The notes below the pieces were generated by a model that saw nothing but the letters and a program-made list of their open reading frames with translations, ran no database searches and had not been told where the DNA came from. Positions 12,712-24,448 of a stretch of DNA of 64,000 nt are shown here, piece by piece. Source of the stretch: Haliotis asinina (Eukaryota; Mollusca; Gastropoda; Lepetellida; Haliotidae); assembly GCF_037392515.1 (NCBI RefSeq), contig NC_090290.1, positions 2,489,978 to 2,553,977 of the forward strand, in the 5' to 3' direction. The position numbers and the translations under genes were made by a program. Every line of letters starts with the position of its first letter. Positions within the stretch are counted from its first letter, which is position 1.

Positions 12712-13617
12712 CTGAGTCAAAAAAAAGAAACTTCACATTCTTTCTTCAGGGCACTATAAAAGAACAAAAGATGGTAAGATGGTTAAATTGTTATTATTGT
12801 ATTGCTGAGATCTGTGAGATGTACTCGATACACTGACACTGCCACAATCAGTTCCATTAGGCTACACCGCCGTTCCGAAACATGGATATACATCATGTCA
12901 AGTCACAAGAATAAAAATTCAAAAGTTCTCAGTTCATTATTACGTATGGCCGGTCCGCTCATTCACACCTCATCGACTGCCTGATACTTGTGAACACGTG
13001 GTTCTGCGCCATTGCTCTTGCAAGGCAGCGCCAAGTTTCTGCAAATTCTAAGGTTGGTTCCCAAGTGCATCCCAAACGTGCTCTGTTGGATTAAGGTCAG
13101 GGAACCTCGATAGCCAGTCCATGATGTTGATTCCAGCGTTTTGAAGTAAATTTCGTGTCAACATCGCAGTATGCGGCCGAGCATTATCATGCTGGAACTG
13201 TAGACCGGCAAGAAAGGAACGAGTTCAGGGGTGAGCACCTGGTCGCGGTAAGCAGCAGCTGTGGGGGTTTCCCACAAAAAACACCCCACACCATGTATCT
13301 CCCGCCCCTGAATCTGTCGACTTCCTGTACACAACATTGGACATACCGTTCAAGACGTTGTCTCCAGACTCTATGCCTGCTGTCCGTGAATTTGAGGGTA
13401 AACTTGGATTCATCGCTAAGACGACTCGAGTCCAGTCTCTCTGTGTCCATCAGAGGTTGACTGGCAGATTGCAACCAATTTCGAATGGTTTGGGAGGACA
13501 ATCGACCTCTAAACATCATAGGGGTCCCATTTAGGATATATAGATGTAACATCAGAGAAAAAGAATATTCATTTTTTTAAAAAAGTAACATTTTTGTGAA
13601 CTTTCTTTTTGACAACG
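12712..13617 (-). mobile_element. Tc1/mariner-type DNA transposon, internally deleted
   Basis: The ends form an imperfect terminal inverted repeat. The left end is 'ctgagtcaaaaaaaagaaac' followed by 'ttcaca'; the right end read on the other strand is 'cgttgtcaaaaagaaagttc' followed by 'acaa'. Each end abuts a TA dinucleotide (12710-12711 and 13618-13619), the target site of this superfamily. At about 906 bp it is shorter than a usual full element of about 1.3-1.6 kb. The missing part is the DNA-binding N-terminal region of the transposase. Confidence 0.8.
12970..13552 (-). pseudogene. Tc1-type transposase pseudogene
   Basis: Read on the minus strand, pieces of a Tc1-family DDE transposase appear in the right order but in different frames. 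'QTIRNWLQSA' is the usual 'TVRNRL' segment; 'SDESKFTLKFTD' holds the first catalytic Asp; 'VQEVDRFRGGRYMVWG' is the typical middle segment. After a frame change near 13190 come 'QHDNARPHTA' (second Asp) and 'DLNPTEHVWDALG' (the Glu of the triad). After a stop near 13048 a further frame gives 'LQKLGAALQEQWRR', the normal C-terminal part. In an intact element this enzyme excises and reinserts the transposon at TA sites. Frameshifts, at least one stop and loss of the N-terminal helix-turn-helix domains make it inactive. Confidence 0.88.
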
Positions 13618-14589
13618 TATATATTAACAATCATATACATGTATTCACAACATGATACAGTGACCCAGAAATGACCACGTGGACATGGTTGTGGACTCTC
13701 GACTCTGGACCCTGACATATTCGCTTATGGACTGTTAGTCGTTGCCAGAAGTTGTCTTTCACCAGTTCCAGGTAGGGTGACAACAGAAATTACCTGCTGC
13801 CACGGTAACCGCCAAACTCTCCGCCGAAAAGCTGTATCACTAACCAGCATATGACGCCATAACATGACGCATGCAGTGCTCGGCATTCGATTAGCTGCTT
13901 TTGAGTTCACTATGTCCTCAATTATTTATCAACAGACTTTTACTATCTCGTTTGAACTATTTTACACATTGCATCGCTAGCACACTCAACTTATTCGTTG
14001 CTGAATAATGATTTGTATGTAACCATTTTAAGCAGTTTTGAGTTGTATGTTTAAGAATATGATACAGTATTCTTTACATGTCATATTGTTAAAATAAACT
14101 GATAACTTGTACATTAAAGATGGCGGTAAGATATGTTACGTTCTAGCAGATTTCCCACTCCCGAGAGATGCATGAAGTAGTATAGGTAGGGGGTTCCTTG
14201 GATTCTCGTATATCTGGCTTGTGATATGTGATATGTGATTTTGCTCTGCGGTCCCGTACCCCTATTACCTATACTACTCATGGACCTAATGCTTAGCAGT
14301 ACATGGTTACCTATGATTCTGTAGCTGTGTCACAACTTCTGCATTTGAGTATATTTACCCTTGTTCTTTTAGATGTCAGAAAATAATCTGAACATACATA
14401 AGACCATATGGTAATATTCATTAGACTGGATTCATACTTCATGAGAAAGTGCACAACATACCCTATTTCATGGCTAAATTAAAAAAAAAACAACTAGAAC
14501 ATTTAATTAAAAACCAATGTGTCTGAATTATTATTCACCAGCGAATAATTCATGACATGTTGTCAAACCTGTTTTGTTCATTTACGACG
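13618..14589. other. No recognised feature
   Basis: Nothing assignable. An open frame at 13725-13910 (-) lies outside the Tc1 terminal repeat and has no motif I trust. Confidence 0.45.
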
Positions 14590-14599
14590 CAATCTACGC

Positions 14600-14877
14600 T
14601 GTTGTCTATCTGTGGAATAGTAAAGACCCCTATTGAACAAAGAAACAAACGTCTACTCTCAACACTCCGTCAGCCCGTGGCTTTCCTCGACGGCTGATAC
14701 AGCAACGATGGACTGATACATTCGCCTGCCCCAGATGAAAACACTGTGAGGGATGTGACACTTTTATCGATCTATGGCTTATATGGTGTAGTGGTTTCAT
14801 GTGGGAAAATGATGGTATTTGTAAATCAGTGGCATAATGCTATTCCACTAGCTCAGGCGTGGCAGTGGTAAGTCACT
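14600..14877 (+). other. Likely 5' noncoding exon of the receptor stub
   Basis: The segment matches 31745-32016 upstream of the intact receptor, for example 'tcagcccgtggct' against 'tcagcccctggct' and 'tttatcgatctatggctt' against 'tttatcgatctagggct'. Both copies end at a plausible splice donor: 'gcagtg|gtaagt' here, 'acagcg|gtaggt' in the other copy. The next plausible acceptor is 'ttttgttttag' ending at 16309. The start is not defined. Splicing is predicted, not observed. Confidence 0.5.
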
Positions 14878-15649
14878 TTGAATATATAGTCTAATGGATT
14901 GTGACTCTAGCTTAAATGAAATTCAATGCTATTTCTATGAAATGCATACTGAAAGTATTTCCAATTGTTTTAATTACATGTACTTGTTCTATTATGTCAA
15001 TGTCAGTGAACTGTGAGTGTATGTTTTTATATCTGAATTCCTACATTGGGACCTTTGAGAGGCATTTAGAAATTGGTGAATAAATCAGACGTGTACACGG
15101 ATGGCAACTTCTTTATTGCATCAAACGACTTCTTTTCTGGGTTGCCCCTTGCCCCTTCTTAGAACAACAACAACAAAACCAATTTGCTTCCACTTCCTTA
15201 CTCTTCATTAAGCATACGCCCTGATGGAAGACAGAGTAAGTGAACTCAGTTTTGTTGATAATTACTCGAATTCATACTTATTGTAATCACTATCCTATTC
15301 CACTTTTGGAGATGCCTCGAATTAAGTATAGAATGTACATGATCTTTACTGAATCAAACTTGAATCATCTTATGCGGCATGTGCACATGTAACGTTATTT
15401 AAGTGCATGCGTAGTCGTGTCTCGTTAATGTAAAGTCTCAATAGTGGTAAAGCTGTCGTTGAAACAGAAACGCCGATGCCGGAGAGTTGAGAGTCACTAG
15501 TACCGCCCATTATTTCTCCTACATCTCCTACATGAAGACGTTCACTACTTGGAATTTCCAGAATACTGATTAATGGTAATTCCATTTTCCCATTGTGTAA
15601 CATTCCGGTTTCGTAACTCATTCCTTCTCTTTTGCTACAATACTCTTTT

Positions 15650-16025
15650 GGTTAAATTAAAGTCACCTTGGCAGTATTTCAGCCATATTGTGACTAAAAC
15701 GTAGTGAATTTACAAATGAAAATTCAGGTAAATATACTTACCAGTCTGCAAGGGACAGTAAATATCACTGTTGTATCAATGTAAAAGTAGCACAAAAATC
15801 TTAAACGTCCTACCCATGAAAGACTATACAATATAAAACAAGATATAAATTGCTAACAACTGAAGGTAGACCATCTGACTAAGGACTTAATCTCGTCAAT
15901 CTAGCTATAAATTACACTAACGCGTATACTGGGGAAAAGAATTATAGTATCTTTATATTTACTTGAATTGATTTGGAAGTACCCTCTAATGAGGCAGGTC
16001 TTGAAGTCAAACTACACCTCTAAGT
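15650..16025 (-). mobile_element. 3' end fragment of the RNase H-type LINE family
   Basis: The segment matches the 3' UTR of the LINE at 21274-22782 in the same orientation. 'agtcaccttggcagtatttc' and 'gtgactaaaac' here pair with 'agtcactttggcaatatttc' and 'cttgactaaaac' there. Farther in, 'gctaacaactgaagg' pairs with 'gccaacaactgagg', and 'accctctaatgagg' with 'accctctgaggagg'. No coding part remains. It lies inside the predicted intron of the receptor stub locus and helps explain why that intron (about 1430 bp) is longer than its counterpart (about 1180 bp). Confidence 0.75.
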
Positions 16026-16495
16026 TTGCTCAGTTACAGACGTTGACCAGTTTCTTATACAGTAATCACTATGTACATCAATTACAATAGCACACAATTC
16101 CAGAAATACTGTTTTACACTTTGCTTTCTCACCCCATAAAATCGGGTTCGTTACATAGTCAAGAGTAATTACTCCCTGACATTGTTTAGTTTTTCATTGA
16201 AAGTAATGTTTCCCGAGAGCAAAACATTGCAAATACACATTGTCACTTTGATGGATGCATGCTTTCGTCATGAGCCTAACTATTGGAATGATTTGTTTTT
16301 TTGTTTTAGAACCAGTTCCAGACTCCTTATTGAAGAGGCCGCTGATGGAAATGCAACCTAGACGTTAGTCCAACCAAAAGATGAAATAATCATCCAATAT
16401 GTCATTTAGACAGGCGTTATGATGCTACACGACGTTTATATCTATCGTAAGTATTGGCATGGTCCTTTCAATAAACTGCGACTCTTATTTTCAAA

Positions 16496-16666
16496 ATGGA
16501 ACGAAATTCAACACTGGCGTTTGGAATAACATCGTGTTGTAAACGTAAATCTGGAGGTGTGGGTTCACAGTACTTCAGTATGGGTAGTCGTCCGTCAACG
16601 CAGCTGCAGTCATTGAACTACATTCATGTAAAGAGCGAGTACGGGAGACATAGTGTGGATGAGTAA
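16496..16666 (+). pseudogene. GPCR stub: N- and C-terminal ends fused, seven-helix core deleted
   Basis: This 56-codon frame starts like the intact receptor at 33312 ('MERN' then 'GITS') and passes directly into that receptor's cytoplasmic tail ('CCKRK', then 'SQYFSMGSRPSTQ' against 'SQYISMGSRPSTQ'). About 940 bp corresponding to roughly receptor residues 14-326, all seven transmembrane helices, is absent, and the reading frame is kept across the junction. The stop of the intact gene (TAG) is TTG here, so the frame runs on for some 17 more codons to TAA. Flanking sequence matches the intact gene on both sides, including a 5' exon, an intron and the 3' side as far as about 16680. It is therefore a genomic deletion in a duplicated gene, not a retrocopy. 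It cannot be a membrane receptor and is most simply a pseudogene. Confidence 0.85.
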
Positions 16667-17764
16667 TTCGGACTGATTGCGTGGGTGAGTACTTGCAAGG
16701 TCTGATGAGTTGTCACACCTATTTGTTTGGCAACTTAAGATGTTTTGATTTGCAAAGAAGGGAATGTCGAATCATTCTTGGTAGTGCCAGTTTGGCGAAG
16801 GTGTTCGTGAAAAAAACTACTGGGAAAGGGTCGACTTATACATGTCGGTCGATTCTTGAAATCATCAGCGACCTTTCTGAAAATGGTAGAAAAGGCACAT
16901 GTCTGCATGTGCTTGTGAATTGTGCCCCTGGTTAGACAGGAACAGCATACCACTTTGAGATACCTGGTATAATTATTATTGCACAAAATGTTTCATAAGG
17001 TACAAAAGACAATATGTTCATTTTATTTAGCAGGCATTTCTCGCGATTGTTGACATGTTTTTTGTTGCTTGAATTTCAACAAATAATAACCACCACGCAT
17101 TGGATTCCGAGGTTTACTTTCGAGGAATAAGTAAATAGTAGTGTAAATGGCTTCAATGTTTCGAGTCTTTCATGCTATAATGCACGACAAAATAGTATTA
17201 GTAAGCACGTATCACCTCGCGTTTACGTAAACCATTTACTACAAGATTGATCTTTTCTACCAGGAAATTCATGTTACACTGCCATCTCATATTAATGATG
17301 CAGTCCCTACCGTGAATATTTTATGAGGGATGTACATTGTGGCAAGGAATCCGAATGGAAGAAGACGATACTCTAGGTACAAAACACTAAATGTGAATGC
17401 AATCAAATAAAGTGGTTCAATTGGGAGTGTCAAAGAAGCCAAAGGATACACATTTTATTCTTTATGCAAGTTTAAAAACAAAACATACACACAACACATT
17501 GCTCCCAATATCTCATGTGGAAAGATGGATCAAGGTTTTAAATAAAGTGGGATATATGAAATAGTGGAAGCAACTAGATGGAAATACAGCTGCTATCTCT
17601 AGAGATTGATTATACGTAGCGTTATATATTTGCCACAAAATGTTTTAGTGGATGCGTAGTTTACGTATTTTAGAACGTTCTCTAACCCTGATGATAGTAT
17701 GAGCTGATTTGGCAAACATAATAAAAAATTAATTAAACGATAAAAAAATCTGTTGGTTGGTTGC

Positions 17765-17995
17765 CGTTATTTGGCGCCGCACTCTGCACTATCCAAGGTA
17801 TAAGGTGGCTGTCTCAAAATAATCTAGTCTGACCCAGACACTCGAGTGGTCAACAGCATAATCATCGATCTACGTTATTGGAATACGATGGTGTGTCAGT
17901 AAAGTCAACTGGCCTGACTAACCCATCCTTTTTACTTGCATAGTACACTCATGGGTCACTGAAGATCATATCTACACGGATATTCACGATGATGA
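17765..17995 (-). repeat. SINE-like repeat, family 2
   Basis: Landmarks in order: 'gccgcact', a worn 'caatattccagctatatgg' block, 'aataatctagtctga.ccaga', 'tggtcaacagcataatcatcgatctacg', and an end resembling 'ctgaagat..atctacacgga..ttcacg'. The tail-side terminus is on the left, so sense is the minus strand. Confidence 0.72.
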
Positions 17996-19204
17996 AGAGA
18001 TGATACTTGTAGTTTAACATTTACAACAGGGAAAATCTCCATGCAAAGATGATTTTCCTGCACAGTTTTAGCAACAGTCTTACACAACTGAAACATGAAA
18101 CAATTGCATTAGGAAAGCCAGGAGGAAGAGAATATCGAACCATCGAACACACATAAATACAAATTGTTGTCATGCTTAAGCATTCGAGTAGAAAACAGGG
18201 CGAAAAAATACTGACTATGCGTCATATGGTTATACTTTGTAGTCGGTACAGCAGCGCCTATGACCCAAAATGTACACGTGTGTCAGAGCACATGAAACAC
18301 ACAATGTTTACGGGAGAAATAAAATCACCCAAACCACCAGATTCTATGAAAGCAGTTATGGTGTACTGAAAGGTCAAGATGACATGGGCCACATAAACTG
18401 GGTTTTCCCTGTTAATAATTTACTAGCCCGGTTTGGGGCATTTATAGATTCACGAACGAAATACCTATAACCTTTCTACATAAACAAACTTGAACATATA
18501 TTTACATACAAGAATGGTTCACTGAAAAACGCAGTCTAAAAGTAAAAGCTATTGTTCTGGACTCAAATGTGACATTGCATCTTGTCTTCTTCTGATATTG
18601 CATCAAATCAGCAGTTACGACGTGACAAGCGTTATCTAATGAATGTAATCCCGTTTAAGTTCCCCTATGAATCTCTCTCCTTTCCTTTGTCGACAGTGTT
18701 AATGCAGTGTTTGGAGCTCATTTGTCGCATCCGTTCTATGGATGGAAAGGCAAACTGTTTCTCTTAATAGATTATTGTACTCAGCTGTATTACTATCGTA
18801 GGCAGAAATTGCTGGTCTTTTTGAGATAATTGGTGTTCGATTCAATTTTGCTGAATGTTTTGACAGTGTCCATTGTGTTGTTTCTTTTCATTATGCTATT
18901 ATCATAAGGAAGAAAAAGAACATTATAACGTGCAAGACATGAGGGATGTCATTATTTTTAGGATGGCGTTACGACACTATGCCATTGTATACCGTACAGC
19001 TTAGCCTTGTTTAATCCAACTTATACCGAAAACCACGGTAACAAATTACCGTTTTAAATAACATTGGTATGAAAGGATCTATTACCGACATACTGTCCAC
19101 CAGACAAGACAAGTGGCTATAGACCTTGGGATCAGTAAATTAGCGAACAAAGATATACAAATATATCTAACTTTCACAGCTATTCATAAACACATGCTCA
19201 GTCA

Positions 19205-19290
19205 CCATGCGAATCACTAGATTATCCGGCCCATTATCGAGCTTACAGACGTCATACAGCTGTAATGATGGTGAAACAAATTTGTCGTCA
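19205..19290 (+). repeat. Partial SINE-like repeat, family 2
   Basis: 'gaatcactagattatccggc' followed by 'tatcgagcttacagacgtcatacagctgtaatg' follows the family 2 sense strand (consensus-like 'gatcactggattgtctgg', 'tcgattatttacagac', 'atagctggaat'). It is a short, old fragment. Confidence 0.5.
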
Positions 19291-20090
19291 TGATATAGTT
19301 ACAACTGTACCTTGTTAGCATCGATGGACGTGTCTCCAGCTTTGAAACCCGACAAACTGTTGGTTTGTCGACACATGTCACTTTTGAGATCATATCTTTT
19401 AAAAATTACCGACACATATTTTTTGAACAGTGAGATGAGTCACTGGGCTTTTAAAGTAATATTTTAAATGACAGAGAGTATTCTGTAAATGTCTTAACAT
19501 AATGTAACATCTGGCACGGTGTTGGTACATGTCTTTATTTGCCTTGATCTTATCGATGATTATATGTGCATTGATTCTAGTTTATTTGAGTGTAGTTAAC
19601 GTTTGTAATATCGCTGCGTCGATGCTCATTAGGTCAGGTTTTAATCCACAATTACTGGCAGCATTATCTAGAATCTTGATCTCATGCTATTTAGTTGCTA
19701 ATAGATGAATGTTATTTTGACAGGACAGAGCATAAAATGTAGCCTTGAAACACAGCTATACTATTATTGGAAGGATATGTCAATCTCTTTCCTTTCTCAG
19801 CTAATACACTCACACTCACGCGAATGCCTATCAATTAGTTTACACATCTCCCAATAGTATACTCCGTTAATCACAATTTGACCGCTTCTATAATGGGCAG
19901 CAATGAGAACGCTTCCAAGTTGGCTTCATCAGGCATTAGATCCATTATTTCCCGCTAAGCAGAAGGGGGCTGGAGCATCGTCTAATCACCAGGGTACTGA
20001 GAGTTGGGATCTTTACGTTCACTACAGATATATGCATGCATATATTTTATGAATGATTGCTTTTGAGCGGACAGGGTGCGAAAATATATC

Positions 20091-20107
20091 AGGTGGTCAG
20101 ACCACCT
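20091..20107. promoter_or_regulatory. Perfect inverted repeat in a conserved noncoding segment
   Basis: 'aggtggtc' and 'gaccacct' face each other across a single base. The site lies in the best-preserved noncoding part of the duplicated block (19870-20115, matching 39815-40085). In the other copy the left half is intact and the right half is 'atccacca'. A dimeric DNA-binding site is possible; I cannot name a factor. Confidence 0.35.
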
Positions 20108-20569
20108 CAGGGGTCCCATCGTCTTGTCCTTTCTCTCTCATATTGACGTTGCATGCAATAAACGATGTTTTATCGACTTCATATTTAGGGTTCACGGCGG
20201 CATCTATTTCGTAACATCATGGCATGCTGCTACATCTTGTAAAGCCACCTGGGATTCAAGTGAACGAATCAACAATCATCTGAAGACCAGTTAGTATTTG
20301 TGTAACCAGTCATTATACAATTTCAGTGTCGGTGACACAATCTAAGGAATTACAGTAATTCATTCATGCAGTAAAGGTGTTAACCAATTGGAATTGCAAG
20401 ATTTTCCAAAGAAGTAAAACCATGTATTATAAGGAAAGCGCCAACATCTAAGTACTGAGAATATCTCCGTGTTTTGTGGTCAGAAAACCAGGAATCATCC
20501 ATGCCACACGGGTATTTGCATTATATGAGCCCCTGATTCCTGTCCCCGTGTAAAAGTAGGACTAGTGTG

Positions 20570-20640
20570 TTGACGTTAGGACGTGACGGAGCAGATTTGA
20601 CGTTAGGACGTGACGGAGCAGATTTGACGTTAGGACGTGA
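20570..20640 (+). repeat. 27-bp tandem repeat, about 2.6 copies
   Basis: The unit 'ttgacgttaggacgtgacgg' plus 'agcagat' occurs twice perfectly and then partially. The copies are identical, so the expansion is recent. Confidence 0.9.
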
Positions 20641-20944
20641 TTGGTTCTGAATGACGTATGCTATTGGAGATACAAACTATGTGTCATTGCCCACACATGT
20701 CAAGTATTACATCTTGCGCGCTATTTTCACTTTTATTTGAAGTTTTCATACAACAAAACGTTATATGGTTCTGTTTGTGTTGGGGATCGTATCTTGCAAC
20801 TGAATTACTTATTTTACAGCCTCATTATCCTTCGTGTATGAGGGACGTATAGAATGATGTCTATAAAGCTAACTTGTAATTGTAATGACACCAATTTTCT
20901 AATACCAGAAACACTTTGCACTATTGTTTAATCAGCAGAATACC

Positions 20945-21250
20945 TTTTCTTATACGAACACCAACTTAATCCTTCACAGCAACGTTCCGATGTAAACTAC
21001 TCTTTGTGACTGCCAAGACGCATGGTTTTGATACTTAACGGCTCATGCTATACGTGCGGTTGATCCCCTATAGTCGTGGGTGAACCCCTGTAGTTGTGGG
21101 TTATCCCCTATAGCTGTGGGTGAACCCCATAGTTGTGGATGAACCCCTATAGATGTGGGTGAACCCCTATAGTTGCGGGTGAACCCCTATAGTTGCGGGT
21201 GAACCCCTATAGTTGCGGGTGAACCCCTATAGTTGTGGGTGAACTCACTA
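20945..21250 (+). repeat. Local duplicate with a 20-bp tandem array, first copy
   Basis: A leader ('cttatacgaacaccaac', then 'tttgtgactgccaagac.catggtttt') precedes about nine copies of a 20-bp unit, 'ggtgaacccctatagttgtg' or 'ggtgaacccctatagttgcg' with variants. The same leader and unit recur at 24190-24448. This is a duplication nested inside block A. Confidence 0.85.
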
Positions 21251-21273
21251 TAGGCTAATATGGTTGTCTACCA

Positions 21274-22782
21274 GTGAGTGAGTGAGTTAAAATTTAAAGT
21301 CACTTTGGCAATATTTCATATCTTGACTAAAACAATATATAGATTAACAATGATGAAAGATAGATTATATAATCCTGTCTACAAAGGACTTTAAAATGAC
21401 TAGAATATCACAGATATACAAGTAAAACTAGAAATTAATTCTAAAATATTTACCTATAGGGGATAACACTATATCAAAATACGCTATTGATCGCCAACAA
21501 CTGAGGTAAGATCACCACTCTAGGGACCAAGGGAACTCACAGTACCCATGCTACATGCATGGACCCTACTTTACACCATCTCTAACCATCCCTACACCAT
21601 CCTAAATTATATTAACAAGAATAACATTTAAAAATCCTGGTATATTTACATTGACTTTGAACGTTTTGGGACTTACGTACCCTCTGAGGAGGACAATAAT
21701 ACAAAACATCAACCCCCTTTGAGGGGAAGTTTGAGCCACTAAGAGCTCAAGTTCCTAGTCTAACTACCAAACATTAAACTACGGAACATATTATCCAGAA
21801 TTCAACTAATAAATCAATTTCCTTTAAAAAACAATAAATAAATGAGAACTAACTATGTTAAATAGATCCTTAACTGTTTTAACAGTAAAATATTTATCCC
21901 TTGTGATGGAGAATTCAGTACAGTCAAACAGCATAAGCATATGCAAGGATACACGGAGGATCTTCATCTTTTAACAAGTATTTGTGGGTATATCTAGTAT
22001 GGCCAATGCGACATCGTCGCATGATGAACTCTTCAAATCTGGACTCACAACCCAAGTAGGTGTAACCAATGTAGGGTTTTATTTCATGTAATTTATTGAT
22101 ACCTGCTCATGTGTTCCATCTCTTCTGCATTAGATCACGGACGTAAATTCCAATGCTAGCTTTGTAATCCGAGTAAGGAACACGAAATGGTGTCAGAGAT
22201 TTGTCGAGTGCTGCCTTAGCAGCAAGATCGGCCACTATGTTCCCAGAAATGCCCATGTGGCTGGGTAACCAACAAAAGACGATGTCGTATTGGCCAGTAG
22301 CAAGATCATTATATAGTTCAATAATTTATATTAAAAGTGGATGTTTACGCGATAGGTTTTTAATAGCCTAAAGGCAAGAATCTGAATAAATCATACACTG
22401 TTTATGTTTAGGATGTCTTTCATTTCGTTACGAGCTATTATTATGGCGTTAGCTTCAGATGTGAAAATAGAGCTATTTTACGGTCTTCTAGAAGACATTG
22501 TTCTAGAACCAATGGCAGTGGCACAGGCTACAGCGCCACCGTCCTTGGGCCCGTCTGTGAATAAGGATTTTTAATTGCTATATTTACTTTTTAACTGATT
22601 GTATCCTTGTTTGTATTGTAATGCATTTTTTTCTGATTTCTTAAACATTATCAGGGTGAGGTCAACCTCTGGCCTAACCAATTGCCATGGAGGAGAAGGA
22701 AGAAGACGGGAAGGAGCTATATTTTGCAGATTAATGCCAGCTGCAGAAAGGAAATGTTTAATTCGTATTCCAAGAGGCGTAG
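21274..22782 (-). mobile_element. 5'-truncated LINE with RNase H domain and 13-bp target duplication
   Basis: 'tggttgtctacca' flanks the element at 21261-21273 and 22783-22795. Read on the minus strand, degenerate coding sequence gives 'PPW..VRPEVDLTL', then RNase H signatures 'LFTDGPKDGGAVACA' and 'SIFTSEANAI', then 'FCWLPSHMGISGN' with 'ADLAAKAAL', then the typical C-terminal segment 'RRCRIGHTRYTHKYLLKDED'. Stops and frameshifts interrupt it, for example just after 'SSRRP'. The 3' UTR ends at 21274 in a TTAACTCACTCACTCAC-type terminus. Jockey- and I-related non-LTR families carry such RNase H domains; the exact clade is not assigned. The paralogous position in block B (about 40305-40345) has no element. 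Confidence 0.92.
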
Positions 22783-22795
22783 TGGTTGTCTACCA

Positions 22796-24189
22796 CTTGT
22801 ACGTACAGTTGTTTCGTAAAGGTGTGCCCTCAAACAAGATTCAAACATCGTACCCACATGGAGCATCGTGGCCCTGTCCATTTTACAAGCTTGGACATAA
22901 CATAACATTAAGATCAAGAGTTGCAAATACAACAACAACTTAAAGAATGACGTCAAGGATACCGATCGATAAACACCAACTCCATTTATGATATGACAGA
23001 AGAGATTCTAAGATAGACGATCTCCAGGAGTACTCCGACGTTCAGATCTGAAGGGATAATGTAGCTGATTATTTTGGACTTCCGATTTACTACACTGCCA
23101 TGGAATAGGATGTCAAATGTCAAGGACACACATGCTGTCAACATTACAGTATAATTCAAATCTATTTGTTAAAGAGAAAAATGAGAACAACAACTACAAC
23201 AACAACTAAGAATATACTACAGATTCCCTTATCCATCTCATGATTATGCTTGTCTCCGTGAGATGATTTGATTTATGGATCATATTAATTATACGATTCT
23301 GTCGACGAGTATTAACAGGGATATATCTTCTCGGACAACACATTGTATCCAGATTAACATCATCGGGCACCGAGTATTGGTTCTTAAGAAACCCGGAAAT
23401 CTCCTGGCAGTTGACAATTTTTTTTCATCTCGTGACAAGAGTTTCCAGAAGCCTCCTTATCTGTGACCTGGGGGTGTGTACCTACTCTGAGTAGCACGGC
23501 TATTAACCACTGCTCTCCTGCATGCTTGTGAACTCATTCAGTCTGTAACATAGCTCGCGGGGCATAAATTCCTGATTAGTACCGTTACTCAAACTAAACC
23601 TATCTCTATCTCTGTGTAATAAAGGGAACCGAATTGCTAAAGTTATAAATCACGTGTGTTCTCAACGAATCGTGGAAATGGTCGATATCTTGGTGATAAC
23701 ACTAACGGATCTTGCTCTGAGAAGAGATTGGCGGTTCGACCCTCGCCCATGTCGCGCTATCAGACATTAAATGATAGTACCTCTTGTCACTCGGCTTGTT
23801 GGTTGGGATGCAGGTATATAAATGAAGTGTGTCCGAACAGGGAATATTAATGATATATTGTTCCGTAGCTTCTCAACGTGGGCTATATGACCGGTATATT
23901 TCTTGAGTAATATAAACCCATTTCAGGGTGACACCTCTGATGATCAATCGTCTTGATCACACGGATCCATAGTTTGGCTCTTGCATAAAAAATTCTTTAT
24001 CTTTATCTTCTTTATCTTTTCTTGATGTTATTGCGCGGCCTAAAACAACTTTTTGGGATGGATGGGTGGGAGACCACTCGGAAATATTAATGAACAAAAC
24101 ATTTAATGATTTGATTGTGTATTGTTTTGACTCGTTCCTCACTTTACGTGCAAGGAACCAACATTTCGAGCAACAACACTTTGTGACAG
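22796..24189. other. Noncoding part of duplicated block A
   Basis: I see no gene. Segments at about 22800-22970 and 23750-23830 match block B at 40320-40510 and 41200-41280. A short AAC-rich patch lies near 23185-23210. Confidence 0.45.
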
Positions 24190-24448
24190 TAATCAACAGA
24201 ACATCTTTTCTTATACGAACACCAACATAGTCAATGACATCAACGTTCTGATGTTAACTCTACTATTTGTGACTGCCAAGACACATGGTTTTGCTACTAA
24301 ACACCTGATGTCATTCGTGTGGGTGAACCCCTGTAGTTGTTGGTGAACCCCTATAGTAGTAGGTGAACCGGTATAGTTGTGGGTAAACCGCTGTAACTGT
24401 GAGTGAACCGCTATAGTTGTGGGTGAACCGCTGTAGTTGTGGGTGAAT
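24190..24448 (+). repeat. Local duplicate with a 20-bp tandem array, second copy
   Basis: It has the same leader as 20945 ('ttatacgaacaccaacat', 'tttgtgactgccaagacaca') followed by about six or seven units such as 'ggtgaaccgctgtagttgtg'. Open frames across it on the minus strand only translate the repeat. Confidence 0.85.

Noticed and set aside
13725..13910. N-terminal part of the Tc1-type transposase
   Set aside because: The frame contains a fragment loosely like the 'R.VTTP' linker, but it lies outside the terminal inverted repeat that ends at 13617 and no helix-turn-helix is visible.
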